A DNA stretch of 64,000 nt from Flaccisagitta enflata (GCA_965153355.1 OZ231126.1:80848001-80912000), one strand, 5' to 3'. Counted from the first letter of the stretch, positions 35,894 through 47,587 are shown. The notes: generated by a model from the letters alone, not told the origin. Numbers and translations: made by a program.

Positions 35894-36127
35894 AACAAGT
35901 GACGCGGGATCACAATATCGTTGCAGACAGGTGGGCGGGGGCGTCCAACCCCCAGCCAACCCCATTCCCCACCCCTCACACACAAACATACACAAAAAGT
36001 ATCCAAAATGCTTATTGACTTATCGACTCAATCATTACCAACAGACAAACGGACCAACGGACCAACAGACCGAAGGACCGAAGGACAAACAAAGGCCTCT
36101 TAAAGAGTTACGAGTCCGAAACTAAAA
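35894..36127 (+). mobile_element. C-type hairpin element, full-length
   Basis: ACAAGTGACGCGGGATCAC start, ATATCGTTGCAGACAGGTGG, then GACC/GACA/GACG units and GCCTCTTAAAGAG. Decayed terminal hairpin AGTTAC...GAAACT, then AAAAA. Confidence 0.7.
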
Positions 36128-36926
36128 ATATTGATAGATACATGTAAATTGTGTGATCAAACTATCAAAAATATAAAGATTTTGATAAAAATGGCTTTTT
36201 CGAGTCCCTGGGGCCCCCTGGATGGGGTCCCCAAGGGCCGTTAACCATCATTACTGTTCCCATTAACAAGACAATAGTGTCTTGACAGCAACTTTAATCA
36301 TCTGATAACAATGAAGCAGAACCAATTCCAAAAATGCATTATCTATGTCAATTTCAGTTTTCTAGTGGTGTCTATACGTATTTGATTTTTTAGAGCCCCT
36401 AGGCCCCTGGGATAGGGTCCCCAGAGAATCCTTACCTTCGTTACTGCTCCCCTTCACCAAATAATAGTATCATGAAAGCAAATTTACTCCTTTATTGAAT
36501 GATGATGAAAAAGAAACAAAAATTTTGTAATTTTGGTCATTTTTGCTATTTTTGCCATTTTGGGTCCCTCTAGGGGCCCCTTATTGGGTCCTCCAGGGGC
36601 TCCCATCCCCTATATCTTAGTGATCATACTCTACCGTCAAATATCTCTCAAACTAGACCATTTTAAAGGTTTTCTTTAATCCCATTATCAAATTATATAG
36701 AAAACTCTGTGAATACTGCCTCTTTCAATGGTTCTTTAATCCCATTACGCATACCAGAATCACTGATTATGAATATTGGTCAAGAGCCGGCATTTTCCCA
36801 TGAAATGTAGCATTTCTTTTAGCTTCCCCTCCTTCATATATCAACTCTCCATGAGAAAATGCATCGGTGGGCCAACAACCAGATAATTCCTTCCCTAACG
36901 TAATGATTGGTAAATATCGCTGTGAA

Positions 36927-37220
36927 GTAGGGGTGTGGAAGCGCTTACTGTGGAGGGAATAGCAGCAGCGACAGCGGTGGTACTGACCTTGGCAACAGTG
37001 TGAATGAGAAGGCGACTGTGACGGCGACAGTGTGTAAGCCGAAAGGAGTGCCAACGGTGGCGGCAGTGGTACTGGTCTTGGCAAAAGCGTAAAGGGAATG
37101 GCAATAGTGGCCGCGGTAGTGCTGGCCTTAGCCAAAGTGTGAAGGCAGTGGCAACGGTGGTGGCAGTGGCAAGAGTGTGGAGGAAGTGGTAACAGTACCC
37201 AGTGGTATTGGCTTTGGCGA
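36927..37220. repeat. Minisatellite, unit about 50-60 bases
   Basis: Units contain GGCAGTGGTACTGGTCTTGG and CAAAAGCGT/CAACAGTGTGAA, about five copies, leading into the GGC array. Preceded by a hAT-MITE-like end. Confidence 0.7.
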
Positions 37221-37224
37221 CAGT

Positions 37225-37246
37225 GTGAAGCGGCGGCGGTGGCGGC

Positions 37247-37302
<56 letters not shown>
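37225..37302. repeat. (GGC)n microsatellite
   Basis: About 25 GGC units with an early GGT interruption. Open frames across it give Ala, Arg or Pro runs and are not credible genes. Confidence 0.95.
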
Positions 37303-37303
<1 letters not shown>

Positions 37304-37451
37304 TGAAGTGCTGCTGCCGTCTGGTCGTCGGTGCGTCTCCCAGGCGGCTTTTCCAACATGGCGGGTGAGGAAAAAAATGAGGTCGCCTTGTTTATGGCGT
37401 GAAAATCTCAGCGGGGAGACCATGTGGAGGAAGGAGAAGAAGAGAGAGAAG

Positions 37452-37716
37452 GAGAAGAAGAAGAAGAAGAAGAAGAAGAAGAAGAAGAAGAAGAAGAAGA
37501 AGAAGAAGAAGAAGAAGAAGAAGAAGAAGAAGAAGAAGAAAAAGAAGAAGAAGAAGAAGAAGAAGAAGAAGAAGAAGAAGAAGAAGAAGAAGAAGAAGAA
37601 GAAGAAGAAGAAGAAGAAGAAGAAGAAGAAGAAGAAGAAGAAAGAAGAAGAAGAAGAAGAAGAAGAAGAAGAAGAAGAAGAAGAAGAAGAAGAAGAAGAA
37701 GAAGAAGAAGAAGAAG

Positions 37717-37748
<32 letters not shown>

Positions 37749-38445
37749 GTAGAAGAAGAAGAAGAAGAAGAAGAAGAAGAAGAAGAAGAAGAAGAAGAAG
37801 AAGAAGAAGAAGAAGAAGAAGAAGAAGAAGAAGAAGAAGAAGAAGAAGAAGAAGAAGAAGAAGAAGAAAAAAGAAGAAGGAGAAGAAGAAGAAGAAGAAG
37901 AAGAAGAAGAAGAAGAAGAAGAAGAAGAAGAAGAAGAAGAAGAAGGAGGAGAAGAAGAAAAAGAAGAAGAAGAAGAAGAAGAAGAAGAAGAAGAAGAAGA
38001 AGAAGAAGAAGAAGAAGAAGAAGAAGAAGAAGAAGAAGAAGAAGAAGAAGAAGAAGAAGAAGAAGAAGAAGAAGAAGAAGAAGAAGAAGAAGAAGAAGAA
38101 GAAGAAGAAGAAGAAGAAGAAGAAGAAGAAGAAGAAGAAGAAGAAGAAGAAGAAGAAGAAGAAGAAGAAGGAGAAGAAGAAGAAGAAGAAGAAGAAGAAG
38201 AAGAAGAAGAAGAAGAAGAAGAAGAAGAAGAAGAAAAAGAAGAAGGAGAAGAAGAAGAAGAAGAAGGAGAAGAAGAAGAAGAAGAAGAAGAAGAAGACAA
38301 AGAAAAAGAAAAAGAAAAAGAAAAAGAAAAAGAAAAAGAAAAAGAAATTGAAAAAGAAAAAGAAGAAGAAGAAGGAGAAGAAGAAGAAGAAGAAGCAGAA
38401 GAAGAAGGAGAAGAAGAAGAAGGAGAAGAAGAAGAAGAAGAAGAA

Positions 38446-38492
<47 letters not shown>

Positions 38493-38578
38493 AGAAGAAG
38501 AAGAAGAAGAAGAAGAAGAAGAAGAAGAAGAGGAACCAGATGAAGAAGAAGAAGGAGAAGAAGGAGGAGAAGAAGAAG
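37452..38578. repeat. Very long (GAA)n microsatellite, about 1.1 kb
   Basis: Nearly pure GAA with GAAAAA, GGA and GTA variants clustered at 37540, 37745, 37870, 37945 and 38295-38350; the last cluster is a GAAAAA sub-array. Long homopurine GAA tracts of this kind form triplex structures and silence transcription in the human FXN expansion. The open frames here (to 606 codons) are artefacts. Confidence 0.97.
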
Positions 38579-38835
38579 TTGTGCCACTGCACTCTCATAC
38601 TACAATAGTTCACATCAGGGTGACATTTTGGATCCTACACGTGTGAATGAAGCGTGCTCTGCTGTGGCTATACAAAGTCATTGATCATGAGCTCGCTCAT
38701 TCGTTCATTCGCCCATCCTCGCGGTTGATGCTGACGTGATTACACTGCTAAGAGTGAGCTGCGCTGTGGTCACACATTGTGGCAACGAGTGTGGTTCCTC
38801 ATCTGCGGTTTTCTTTTGAAAGGGCCAGGTCGTGT

Positions 38836-38841
<6 letters not shown>

Positions 38842-38931
<90 letters not shown>
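38842..38931. repeat. (GA)n microsatellite
   Basis: 44 GA units. Confidence 0.95.
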
Positions 38932-38932
<1 letters not shown>

Positions 38933-38937
38933 ACATG

Positions 38938-39370
38938 GAGAGAGAGTGAGATCGAGAGAGCGAGAGCAAGAGACCGATAGCGACAGAGCGAGAGCGAGAG
39001 CCAGAGAGCAAGAACCAGAGAGCGAGAGCCAGAGAGCAAGAGCCAGAGAGCAAGAGCGAGAGAGCGAGAGGGAGAGAGAGAGAGCGAGAGAGCGAGAGCG
39101 AGAGAGCGAGAGCGAGAGAGCGAGAGCGAGAGAGAGAAGAGAGGAGAGGCGAGAGAGCAGAGAGAGCGAGAGCGAGAGACAGAGAGAGAGCGAAGCGAGA
39201 GAGACGGAGAGCGAGAGAGCGAGAGCGAGAGAGCGAGAGCGAGAGAGCAAGAGCGAGAGAGCGAGAGCTAGAGAGAGCGAGAGAGCGAGAGCGAGAGAGC
39301 GAGAGTGAGAGAGCGAGAGAGCGAGAGCGAGAGAGCGAGAGCGAGAGCGAGAGAGCGAGAGCGAGAGAGA
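38938..39370. repeat. (GAGAGC)n / GAGCGAGAGC compound repeat
   Basis: GA sequence in which C replaces A about every 6-8 bases, with a left sub-region of AGCAAGAGCCAGAG units. Distinct from the pure GA array that adjoins it. Confidence 0.9.
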
Positions 39371-39868
39371 TATGGAAAGTCGGGAGGGCAACGGAAGGAA
39401 AGTGAATTATGACAGATCGTGCAGATTGGAGACGCTTTGATACACAAGAGTACTTTTTGAGATGAGGCGAGAACAGATAAATGGAAAGTGAAGATATAAA
39501 GTGAGAGGAAGCAAGAATGAGCCGGAAAGGGACAGATAGACGAAAAGATAGATAAGCAGATAGAAACACAGGCATTCAGGCAGACGGACTAACAGATACA
39601 CAGACAGATACCGAGAGTAGGAGAGAGAGAGAATCAGATAAGCATTTGCATCAAATGAATGTGCAATGCAACGGACAAACAGACAAACAGACAAAGTAAA
39701 ACTAAAAGACAAGAGAACTGCGGATAATTGAAATTGAGACACAATCCCAAACCTCTCAGGAGGAAAAGATCAAGGTGTGCCTTACCCAGAAATATCCCAG
39801 GGTCGAGGTCTTGGCTCTGACATCCGCGCACGCGTAACATTATTACTCTCTTTATACTCCGTAGGGGG

Positions 39869-39870
<2 letters not shown>
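39371..39870. other. No gene seen
   Basis: Purine-rich with scattered ACAGATA and ACAGACAA units; no supported gene. Confidence 0.5.

Positions 39871-39956
<86 letters not shown>
39871..39956. repeat. (CT)n microsatellite
   Basis: About 42 CT units. Confidence 0.95.
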
Positions 39957-39958
<2 letters not shown>

Positions 39959-40058
39959 CTTCTTCTCTCGCAGTCACCCACTAGCTAGCGCCAAGTTTTA
40001 TCTTCCTTCTCATCTTGAATCATTTACATTCCATAAAATTTTCCACGCATCGCATCAC

Positions 40059-40060
<2 letters not shown>

Positions 40061-40151
<91 letters not shown>
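40061..40151. repeat. (CT)n microsatellite with GCAAAACCTT tail
   Basis: About 45 CT units followed by three CCTTGCAAAA units. Confidence 0.95.
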
Positions 40152-40154
<3 letters not shown>

Positions 40155-41429
40155 AAAGCCTTGCAAAACCTTGCAAAACCTTGCAAAGAAATAATGAGAA
40201 TGACAAAACTAGAGGCAAAAACGGTTATCACGGCTAGATGCGGTATGCTAGAGTGTGGAAAAAGTCATAGGGGCCCCTTAAGTCTGATGTGTACAAGTAG
40301 CAACAACGAAGACGACGAGAACCACAGGCTGAATGATTGTCCAAAATGGCAGCATAGACGCGTGCAATGGCCAATGCGTAAATGAATGTGTCAATTTTGA
40401 CAAAATCTTTTCCAATGACATCTGCACTCTGCGTGAAATTATTCCTGCCATACAAAATTTATGGAATGTAAAAAGTGCCCATGGTACAATGAACGCAGAT
40501 TAATGCCTTTGATGACTGTACTTACAGTATGTTTTTTTTCGAATGCAACATTACATGACGGCATAGATCAAAAAGTAATAGAGATAATTGAATTCTGAAA
40601 AAAGTTCCTGAAAGATAGTGTTGATGCATTTTATGATGTGTGGCTCCCAGGATTTTTTCACAAAAATGTGGTCCTTGGAACAAGGACGGAAGTAGATGTC
40701 TTCAAATCTAAATTGTTTCTTTATAAAAATTTGTCATTTAGACTGTTTCCCTTGAAATTGTTCTCATTTCTAAACGAATTGAGCTATAGATACCAGATTG
40801 GTCCCAAATGGAAGGTATTTTGAAGGAGTTTTTTGGAAAGCTTGACTTGAATTGCTCATTTGATGTTTCAGTTCGATTTGTGAACTGTGAATAAACTTTT
40901 GATCAAATTTTTTGTCGAGACACCAATTTTTTTCATGCCTGATGTGATATACCATTGAAGAAAAATTTCCCTGTTAGTATTTCTTAAAACTATTGTTAAT
41001 TAGCTTTAATTTGAGACCAATCTGGTATTTCTAGCTCAATTCGTTTTGAATTAAGAGCAACTTTAAGACAAACTGTTCCGCCAAAAACCTAAATATGGTG
41101 ATTTTTGCTGATTTTGAACAACATTTTGTCATTTTTCAAAAGGTTTGATTTTTGTGTAAAAGTCCTTGGAGTTACACATTATAAAATGCATCACCATCAG
41201 CTTTTAGGAATCAAATGCGAAGTTTATGACTATGGGTAGTCAGTAATGATAAAAAACGTATGTTTTTATTCCGAATTTTCGAATTGATTGCACAGAACAT
41301 CATCAGGAAATAAAATGGCAAGAGAAAAAGAAGGAAAAACTATGGGATAGAAAGAGGAAGAAGAATGGGAAATGGGAATAAAGAGAGAATCCAGAATTCT
41401 AGAGAAAGAACCCAATCAAGGGTTGGCCC

Positions 41430-41612
41430 TCTCCCCCCTGCCGCTTTCGTTGTTCATTTTGTGGAAGACAGGGTCCCACATGTGAGTCTTCACATAGGCG
41501 CCAAGGTCTTCATTGAGGCCGGATCCTGGGCCACAGTTGTGGCGGCGGATTTCCAATGCTTCCCGAACTTTCAAGTCGTAGGTGAGTTTGTTTTTGTTTT
41601 TGTTTGGCATGC
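41430..41612 (-). pseudogene. Retroelement GIY-YIG-type C-terminal fragment, left arm
   Basis: The minus strand reads LTYDLKVREALEIRRHNCGP, then GLNEDLGAYVKTHMWDPVFH. The pattern REAxxIRR...LNED.G.Y...WDPVF resembles the tail of GIY-YIG endonuclease domains in Penelope-like and related retroelements (from memory). Only this short tail is present, ending near 41416, so it is a dead fragment. Confidence 0.45.
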
Positions 41613-41639
41613 TGACAATGACCTCTGGTTCCCAGTCCA

Positions 41640-41850
<211 letters not shown>

Positions 41851-41867
41851 GGCCTGATTTTAGAGCA

Positions 41868-42010
41868 TGACAAACAAAAACAAAAACAAACTCACCTACA
41901 ACTTGAAAGTTCAGGAAGCATTGGAAATCCGCCGCCACAACTGTGGCCCAGGATCCGGCCTCAATGAAGACTTTGGCGCTTATGTGAAGACTCACGTGTG
42001 GCCAACCCTT
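41868..42010 (+). pseudogene. Retroelement GIY-YIG-type C-terminal fragment, right arm
   Basis: Same fragment as 41430-41612 in the opposite direction: LTYNLKVQEALEIRRHNCGP, GLNEDFGAYVKTH, then VWPTLDW where the left arm has MWDPVFH (small deletion or frameshift). Both copies read outward from the microsatellite. Confidence 0.45.
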
Positions 42011-42359
42011 GATTGGGTTCTTTCTCTGTAATTCTGGATTCTCTCTTTATAACTTATTCCCATTTCCCATTCTTCTTCCCCTCCTCTTCCTCTTTCTATC
42101 CCATAGTTTTTCCTTCTTTTTCTCTTGCCATTCTATTCCCTGATGATGTTCTGTGCCATCAGTTCGAAAATTTGGAATAAAAACATACGTTTTTTATCAT
42201 CACTGACTACCCATAGTCATAAACTTTGCATTTGATTAACACCGCAGTGATCGAGATGTCGCTAAAGCAGCTTTTAGGAACTTTTTTCAGAATTAGATTA
42301 TCTCTATTACTTTTAGAGTTATGCCGTCATGTAATGTTGCATTCGAAAAAAAACATACT

Positions 42360-42749
42360 GTACATTCAAATTTACTATTTGACTTTGAAATAATCCTGAA
42401 CTTCATACAAGTCACTATCTGTCGTTTAAGAGAAACAATTATGTACGAATCACCTTGACAAGGATGAGGGCGCATAGACTTGTTAAAAATACTTTTCTTT
42501 TTGACCATGAAATAATTCTGAACTATATGCAAATTATATCTTGTCGTTAAAGAGAAACTATTATGTACGAATCACCTAAACAGTGATGACGACGCAATGA
42601 CTTGCAAAATCTTTATTTTGTTAAGAACTTACTTATTCTGTATCGTTATTTATAACTCTCCCACTTTGTACGCATGTACAGCTCATAACAATTTTACATT
42701 GTTAATGTGATGAATGCACAATTGATGAGCATTACAAATCAATCAATCA

Positions 42750-42755
<6 letters not shown>
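42360..42755. other. No gene seen; internal direct repeat
   Basis: The block GAAATAATCCTGAAC to ATGTACGAATCACCT occurs twice (about 42386-42454 and 42509-42579). Confidence 0.65.

Positions 42756-42808
<53 letters not shown>
42756..42808. repeat. (CT)n microsatellite
   Basis: About 26 CT units. Confidence 0.95.
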
Positions 42809-42812
<4 letters not shown>

Positions 42813-43008
42813 CCTGGAGAATGATGTATGTAGCAGCGGTGGACGAGTAATGATCATCAAAAAATCGTTAGCCATCTTGTCGGAGAAAAATGTTCGTAGC
42901 ACGTGGCCTCGCTAAGCGCCATATTGCGTCAATCTCAGATTTTTTTTTCATTTTATCCTTGAGAGCAGTACGTTGCTGCCCTCTGCCCGATCGCGCCAAA
43001 TTCTAAAA

Positions 43009-43237
43009 CAAGTGACGCGGGGTCACAATATCGTTGTGGACGGGTGGGCAGGGGCATCCGACCCTCAGCCTCATCCCAACCCCATCCCCAACCACTTCTG
43101 CCACGCACTCACACACACAATAACAACTGCAGTATCTTAAATGCGCGTTATTCGCGTTTTCAACTGGCGGAGCAATGGACGGACCAATGGACGGACGGAC
43201 AAAGGCTCTTTAAGAGTTGCCTGTCCGCAACTAAAAA
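43009..43237 (+). mobile_element. C-type hairpin element, full-length
   Basis: ACAAGTGACGCGGGGTCAC forms a 5' hairpin GTGAC/GTCAC. Next come CGTTGTGGACGGGTGGGCAG, CCCCAACC, CTGCAGTATCTTAAATGCG, GGAC units and GCTCTTTAAGAG. The terminal hairpin is AGTTGC-CTGTCC-GCAACT (43215-43232), then AAAAAC. The 5' GTTGTGGAC is nearly complementary to GTCCGCAAC at the end. Confidence 0.8.
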
Positions 43238-43284
43238 CGACGCCTAAGCTCGTGGACTCATCTTTTTTTTTTTCTTTAAGTTTT

Positions 43285-43470
43285 GATGGGTCGGTCGATC
43301 GGTCGGTCGATCCAATGCAATGGTCGCTCCGTTTCCCCCTTGTTCCGGTGCGAAGATTCCTTGTTAACGAGAGTCACAACCTTTGCTTTGGTCGGTCTGT
43401 CGGTCTGTCGGGAACATATGCGCGGCCATCCTGTCGCATGTGCTGGTTTACTTGGCCTTATGAAACACGT
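43285..43470 (-). mobile_element. Possible decayed A-type element, inverted
   Basis: GGTCGGTCGATCGGTCGG, later GGTCGGTCTGTCGG, then CCTGTCGCATGTGCTGG and TTGGCCTTATG. Order of parts fits the family, but the ends are gone. Confidence 0.3.
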
Positions 43471-43532
43471 TGGGCAGAGAGAGTGCAAGAAATACGCCCC
43501 CGATTTTGTATGCCTTTGTGGCTTGCCTCACA

Positions 43533-43710
43533 CAGTTAAACCTCGCTCCAACGGATTTCAGGGAACCAATAGATTTTATCTGTTAAAGGCAGAATTCTAT
43601 TTTAGCAAACATATGAAATGAAAAAAAAGCTGGTTGATAGGACAAATAATTAGTTTCTGTTATAGGCGGAATTCTGTTAAAAGCGGGTCCTTAAGAGCGG
43701 GGTCCAACTG
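43533..43710. mobile_element. Tc1/mariner-like MITE, 178 bases
   Basis: Ends CAGTTAAACCTCGCTCC and (inverse) CAGTTGGACCCCGCTC. TA follows the right end; the left TA has become CA. Subterminal AAAGGCAGAATTCT / GGCGGAATTCTG also inverse. CAGTT(G/A)AACC(T/C)CGC ends are common in pogo/Tc1-type elements. Solo end at 15488-15537. Confidence 0.7.
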
Positions 43711-43802
43711 TATTTCTTTTTTGAACATTTTTTTTTTTTCGTTTTTCTCACTTTTTCAGCTACTTTTTCTTGTCTTTTTTTCTTACTCTCACCCAATTGT
43801 TC

Positions 43803-43882
43803 TCTGTCTATCTGTCTCTCTGTCTGTCTCTCTGTCTGTCTCTCTGTCTGTCTGTCTCTCTGTCTGTCTCTCTGTCTGTCTC

Positions 43883-43931
<49 letters not shown>

Positions 43932-43949
43932 CTCTCTCTCTCTCTCTCG
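43803..43949. repeat. (CTGT CTCT)n-(CT)n compound microsatellite
   Basis: An eight-base CTGTCTCT unit alternates, then pure CT with one GA interruption. Confidence 0.95.
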
Positions 43950-44074
43950 CCTCAAAAGCTCTTGAGTAAATGCAGATTGTCACTTTCAGATTTTTTTTTC
44001 TGCTAATTTTTCATATCGTTTTAAAAATTTTATTCAACAAAGCTCACGTCCAGACTGAAAGAGAACAAATGACT

Positions 44075-44680
44075 ATGACAATGACGGCAATGACGGCAAT
44101 GACTATGACAGTGACGCCAGTGACGACTAGAGCAATGACGGCAATGACGGCAACGACAATACACTCTTTTTTTTTTAGTAAGAACAAAGTTTATAAGGAC
44201 ATTGAGGCTGAAATTTGGCCAAAAATCAAGGACATTATAAGGACAAAGCCCAGCCTCAGATTTGCAAAAATAAAATTGTTTTGTAATTTAGATTGGTTTT
44301 ACGCAATTTAAAAAAAAAATAACCCTGTTTATAGAAAATGATATTTATTTTTGCTAAATGATATAACAGTTTAACAAGAACAACTACAAAGCAATTATTG
44401 TTATATCTAACTTGTATTTGCTTATACTGAACATCAGCTACTTCAATATATAAAATGTAATCATAAGAAAATCACAGAAAAATATTAAGGACACGCTAAG
44501 GACATTTCAGCCTGAAATTTGTATATTTGACATCCCAGCCTCAGAAAAAATTTACTGGTCCTTACAAAAAAAAGAGTGTAGCAGTGATGCAAGTGACGAC
44601 TAGAGCAATGACAGCAATGACGGCAACTACAATAGCAGTGACGCAAGTGATGACTAGAGCGATGACGGTAAACGTCACTG
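44075..44680. repeat. Minisatellite of GACGGCAATGAC units, split by a MITE
   Basis: Units GACGGCAATGAC, GTGACGCCAGTGACGACTAG and ACGGCAACGACAATAGCAGT occur at 44075-44160 and continue at 44580-44680. Joining the halves at a single TA restores the same unit that is intact at 44622-44650. Confidence 0.8.
44162..44578. mobile_element. TA-target MITE, 417 bases
   Basis: Ends CACTCTTTTTTTTTT and inverse, TA on both sides (44160-44161, 44579-44580). Interior AAGGACAT and CAGCCTCAGATTTG motifs occur in inverted orientation, as in the 434-base element at 9805-10238, so the two are one family. The adjacent tandem unit acts as an empty-site control. Confidence 0.85.
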
Positions 44681-44792
44681 ACGGTGAAAGACAGGTCTTT
44701 GTTAATCCCCATCCTTCATCTGGTTTCTGCCTATGGAGGGTAGGTTGGTCACGAATAGGGGTCAAACTTCAAAAAGGGATGTACTCTTTATT

Positions 44793-45128
44793 GGGGGGGT
44801 CGGTAACAACGAACTTTGGAAATGCCAGTCGGACATATGACCAAAGTGTGCACAAAAACGATGTATAAACACATGTGAAAGGAAAAAGGAGTCACACCAT
44901 ATCATTTACAGTCGTGCCACACCCCTTATTTACATTGTAATGAATAGGGAGAAGGAAGAGATAGAGGAAGCTCCTATACTTTACTATGGAAAAGGTAGGG
45001 TTGGCACGACTATAAATGATAAAATCTCATGAACTTTTCCTTCTGGTTCTTAGGTTGTTTTGTGATTGCGCATGGTCTGGTGTTATGTCTGATTGGCATT
45101 TCCAAAGTAGGTTGATACCGACCCCCCC
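44793..45128. mobile_element. Mutator-like MITE, 336 bases, 10-base target duplication
   Basis: Inverted ends of about 44 bases start GGGGGGGTCGGTAACAAC and share TTTGGAAATGCCA. ACTCTTTATT is repeated exactly at 44783-44792 and 45129-45138. A second inverted pair, TACAGTCGTGCCACACC against GGTTGGCACGACTATAA, lies inside. Long TIRs starting with G and 9-10 base duplications fit Mutator-like elements. Confidence 0.8.
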
Positions 45129-45138
45129 ACTCTTTATT

Positions 45139-45928
45139 GCATAAATGTACAAAATTAGAAGGTTTTCCCTCAAAGAGAGGTCTGAGTTTGAAGATTAAAC
45201 CATGTCGGCAACACTATGTAGTTCCTATGGCAATGAAAAAATCCCCATAGTAACCCTATGGTTTTCCCGACAAGGTTTCTTGTTTGATTTCACACCCCAA
45301 CTTGTGAGAAATCATTCTTTTATTGGATATTCATGCAAAGGGCCCAAATATATCAATATACAAGATTTGACCAAATTCAGGACCAGCCTAATTGAGGGCA
45401 ATTTCGTCTGTTTCATTCATCTTCATTCTTAAGTTTCCTTTAAACTGGTTTTCCTGGAACGTCAAACACGCTAAACATGTCCCCATTGAGTGCCATATTG
45501 CTGATATTCATATTGAACACTGCAACACTTCAGCGCTGTGATAAGGACGAAACCATCTTCCCATATATACTTGTCCACACTCTCCCCACCATCCATCTCG
45601 GCATTCTCCCATATCTACCACCATCCAAATCCACCCTCCTCCATAATCCCCCGCCATCCATCTCCGCCAAGTCGTTTCCACACCCCAGATGCAGGACTCA
45701 TGTGTGTGACTGTAGAGAGAGGAAAGTCTCGCTCTTTCGCGCGCGGATGTGTTACCAAAGTGGAATTGCCAATTCTGCGGCGGAAATCTAGAAGCGCCGA
45801 TGCTTACAAGGATTTTCCTCCAGAATTTCCCCAACACTTTTTTTTCTCTCTTTTCTTTTCATTTCTTTCTTTATATGCTTTCTTTCCCTTTACTGTGAGT
45901 GTGTAAGGGGGTTGGCATGTGTTAATGT
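45139..45928. other. No gene supported
   Basis: Contains a 76-codon open frame (45202-45432) and a CCATCTCC/CCATATC-rich tract (45585-45665). I recognise no domain. Confidence 0.5.
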
Positions 45929-46345
<417 letters not shown>

Positions 46346-46348
<3 letters not shown>

Positions 46349-46800
46349 ATTGGCATTGTTCCGAGTGGGCGAGTTACCTCAGGGTCGCTCCTTCTCGGCG
46401 CCTCGCCGTCTTTCACACCATTATTCCGCTTTCATCATCCTGACACTTTGGACGTGTTTGGCCGTGTTTCCTGTGACATCAAAGATCGTGATCACAGTCT
46501 AAACACATCATCATAAATTTCAATTGTCCCACGAGGGAGTGAGCACAGTAAGTGAGGCCATAAACAGAGCGAGTGAGCAAAGCGAGTATAGCGAAGTGGC
46601 GCGTTACAAAGGGAGCGTTGCAGAGTGAGCAGCGCGAGCGAAAAAACAGAGCGAGCGACCGAGTGGCCCATTAAAAACGTGGTTGTCTGTGTGTACAAAC
46701 AGGCCCTTTCTCCTTCCCTTTCCCGCGATGAAAGCTGAACCAAAGCGAGAAGAAAAAAAAACAGACCGATAGACCGACCTACCGACGCGTATATGTAATG
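46346..46800. other. No gene seen; GAGCGAGC repeat
   Basis: 46537-46670 is a loose GAGCGAGTGAGC repeat, the complement of the one at 18730-18870. The rest is unique. Confidence 0.55.
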
Positions 46801-46804
46801 TGAA

Positions 46805-47083
46805 GACAAGGCCAGATGCACGGCCAACCAAGGCAGGTGTTGGTGGGATTGGGTTGTGATGAAATATGATATTCAACTATCAAGTATTTGGGGCTGAGCA
46901 ATGACGTAAAAACCGCCCATAAACGCCAAAATGGCAAACGATACTCACCGACTGACCGACCCACCGACCCACCGACCCACCGACTCACCGACCCACCGAC
47001 CCATCGTCCCATCGACCCACCGACCCACCGACCCACCGACAAAATAGGATAGATGGAGTCTCCCACACGCGAATTAAAAACAA
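46805..47083 (+). mobile_element. A-type element with expanded (GACC)n core
   Basis: ACAAGGCCAGATGCACGGCC start, then GACCCACC units (about 12) and the end ACACGCGAATTAAAAACAAG. The first strand of the terminal hairpin is mutated (GAGTCTCCC). Confidence 0.65.
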
Positions 47084-47406
47084 GGACAGAAACTAATAGG
47101 TTGGAATGAGTAAAGGAAAAAAAATACACCCTGCGATAAGAATAAATGGTTGAAAATATCATTGAAATGGGAGCTGTCGGACGTCAAACTAGCACGAGAA
47201 ACAAACAAATGATACACGGAACACATGGAAAATGGGTTATTGTTGATTATTATCGGCGATCGTTTAGTACTCTTAGCAAAGCTTTCCGTTGATTGTTTGC
47301 CTCATTTTCTAGAATAGTTAATAACTCTTTTCTCAACTTTGATATTGTTATGTGTTGTTTGAAATTTACAAACTCAATAGCGCATGCATTTGAAAGAAAG
47401 GAAGCA

Positions 47407-47585
47407 AACAAGGCCGGATACACGGCTAATCCCAGTCGCGGACGGGTGGGCAGGGGCGGGAATGCGTGTTTTCCCACTTTTCGACTCGATCACCACGGAC
47501 CAACCAACCGACCGACCAACCAACCAACCGACGGACGGACGGACGGACAAAGCCTCTTATAGAGTCGCTAGTCCGCGACTAAAAA
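47407..47585 (+). mobile_element. A-type hairpin element, full-length
   Basis: ACAAGGCCGGATACACGGC start, CAGTCGCGGACGGGTGGGCA, GACC and GACG units, GCCTCTTATAGAG. Hairpin AGTCGC-TAGTCC-GCGACT (47563-47580), then AAAAAT and directly a GAAA array. 5' GTCGCGGAC is the reverse complement of 3' GTCCGCGAC. Confidence 0.85.
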
Positions 47586-47587
47586 TA

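Larger units (their letters stand above)
33360..36700. repeat. Large fold-back of satellite-like units
   Basis: The left arm (about 33390-34040) holds three or four units of about 165-190 bases. Each has a GGGGCCC/GGGACCC-rich segment, then AAAAATGACAAAAATCGTGA, TTACTGCTTTATTGTTAT and GGAGTAAATTTG. The right arm (about 36165-36680) holds the same units inverted (CAAATTTACTCCTTTATT, GGTCCCCAGAG). Outer bases ATATTTGA...GTC also match inversely. The centre contains A- and C-type elements and a hAT MITE. Edges are uncertain. Confidence 0.65.

Noticed and set aside
36767-38613. Open frames up to 606 codons on both strands
   Set aside because: They read through GAA/GGC arrays as Lys, Glu, Arg, Leu, Ser or Phe runs in every frame.
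45202-45432. 76-codon open frame as a gene
   Set aside because: No recognisable motif, repeat or splice context; length is within chance.
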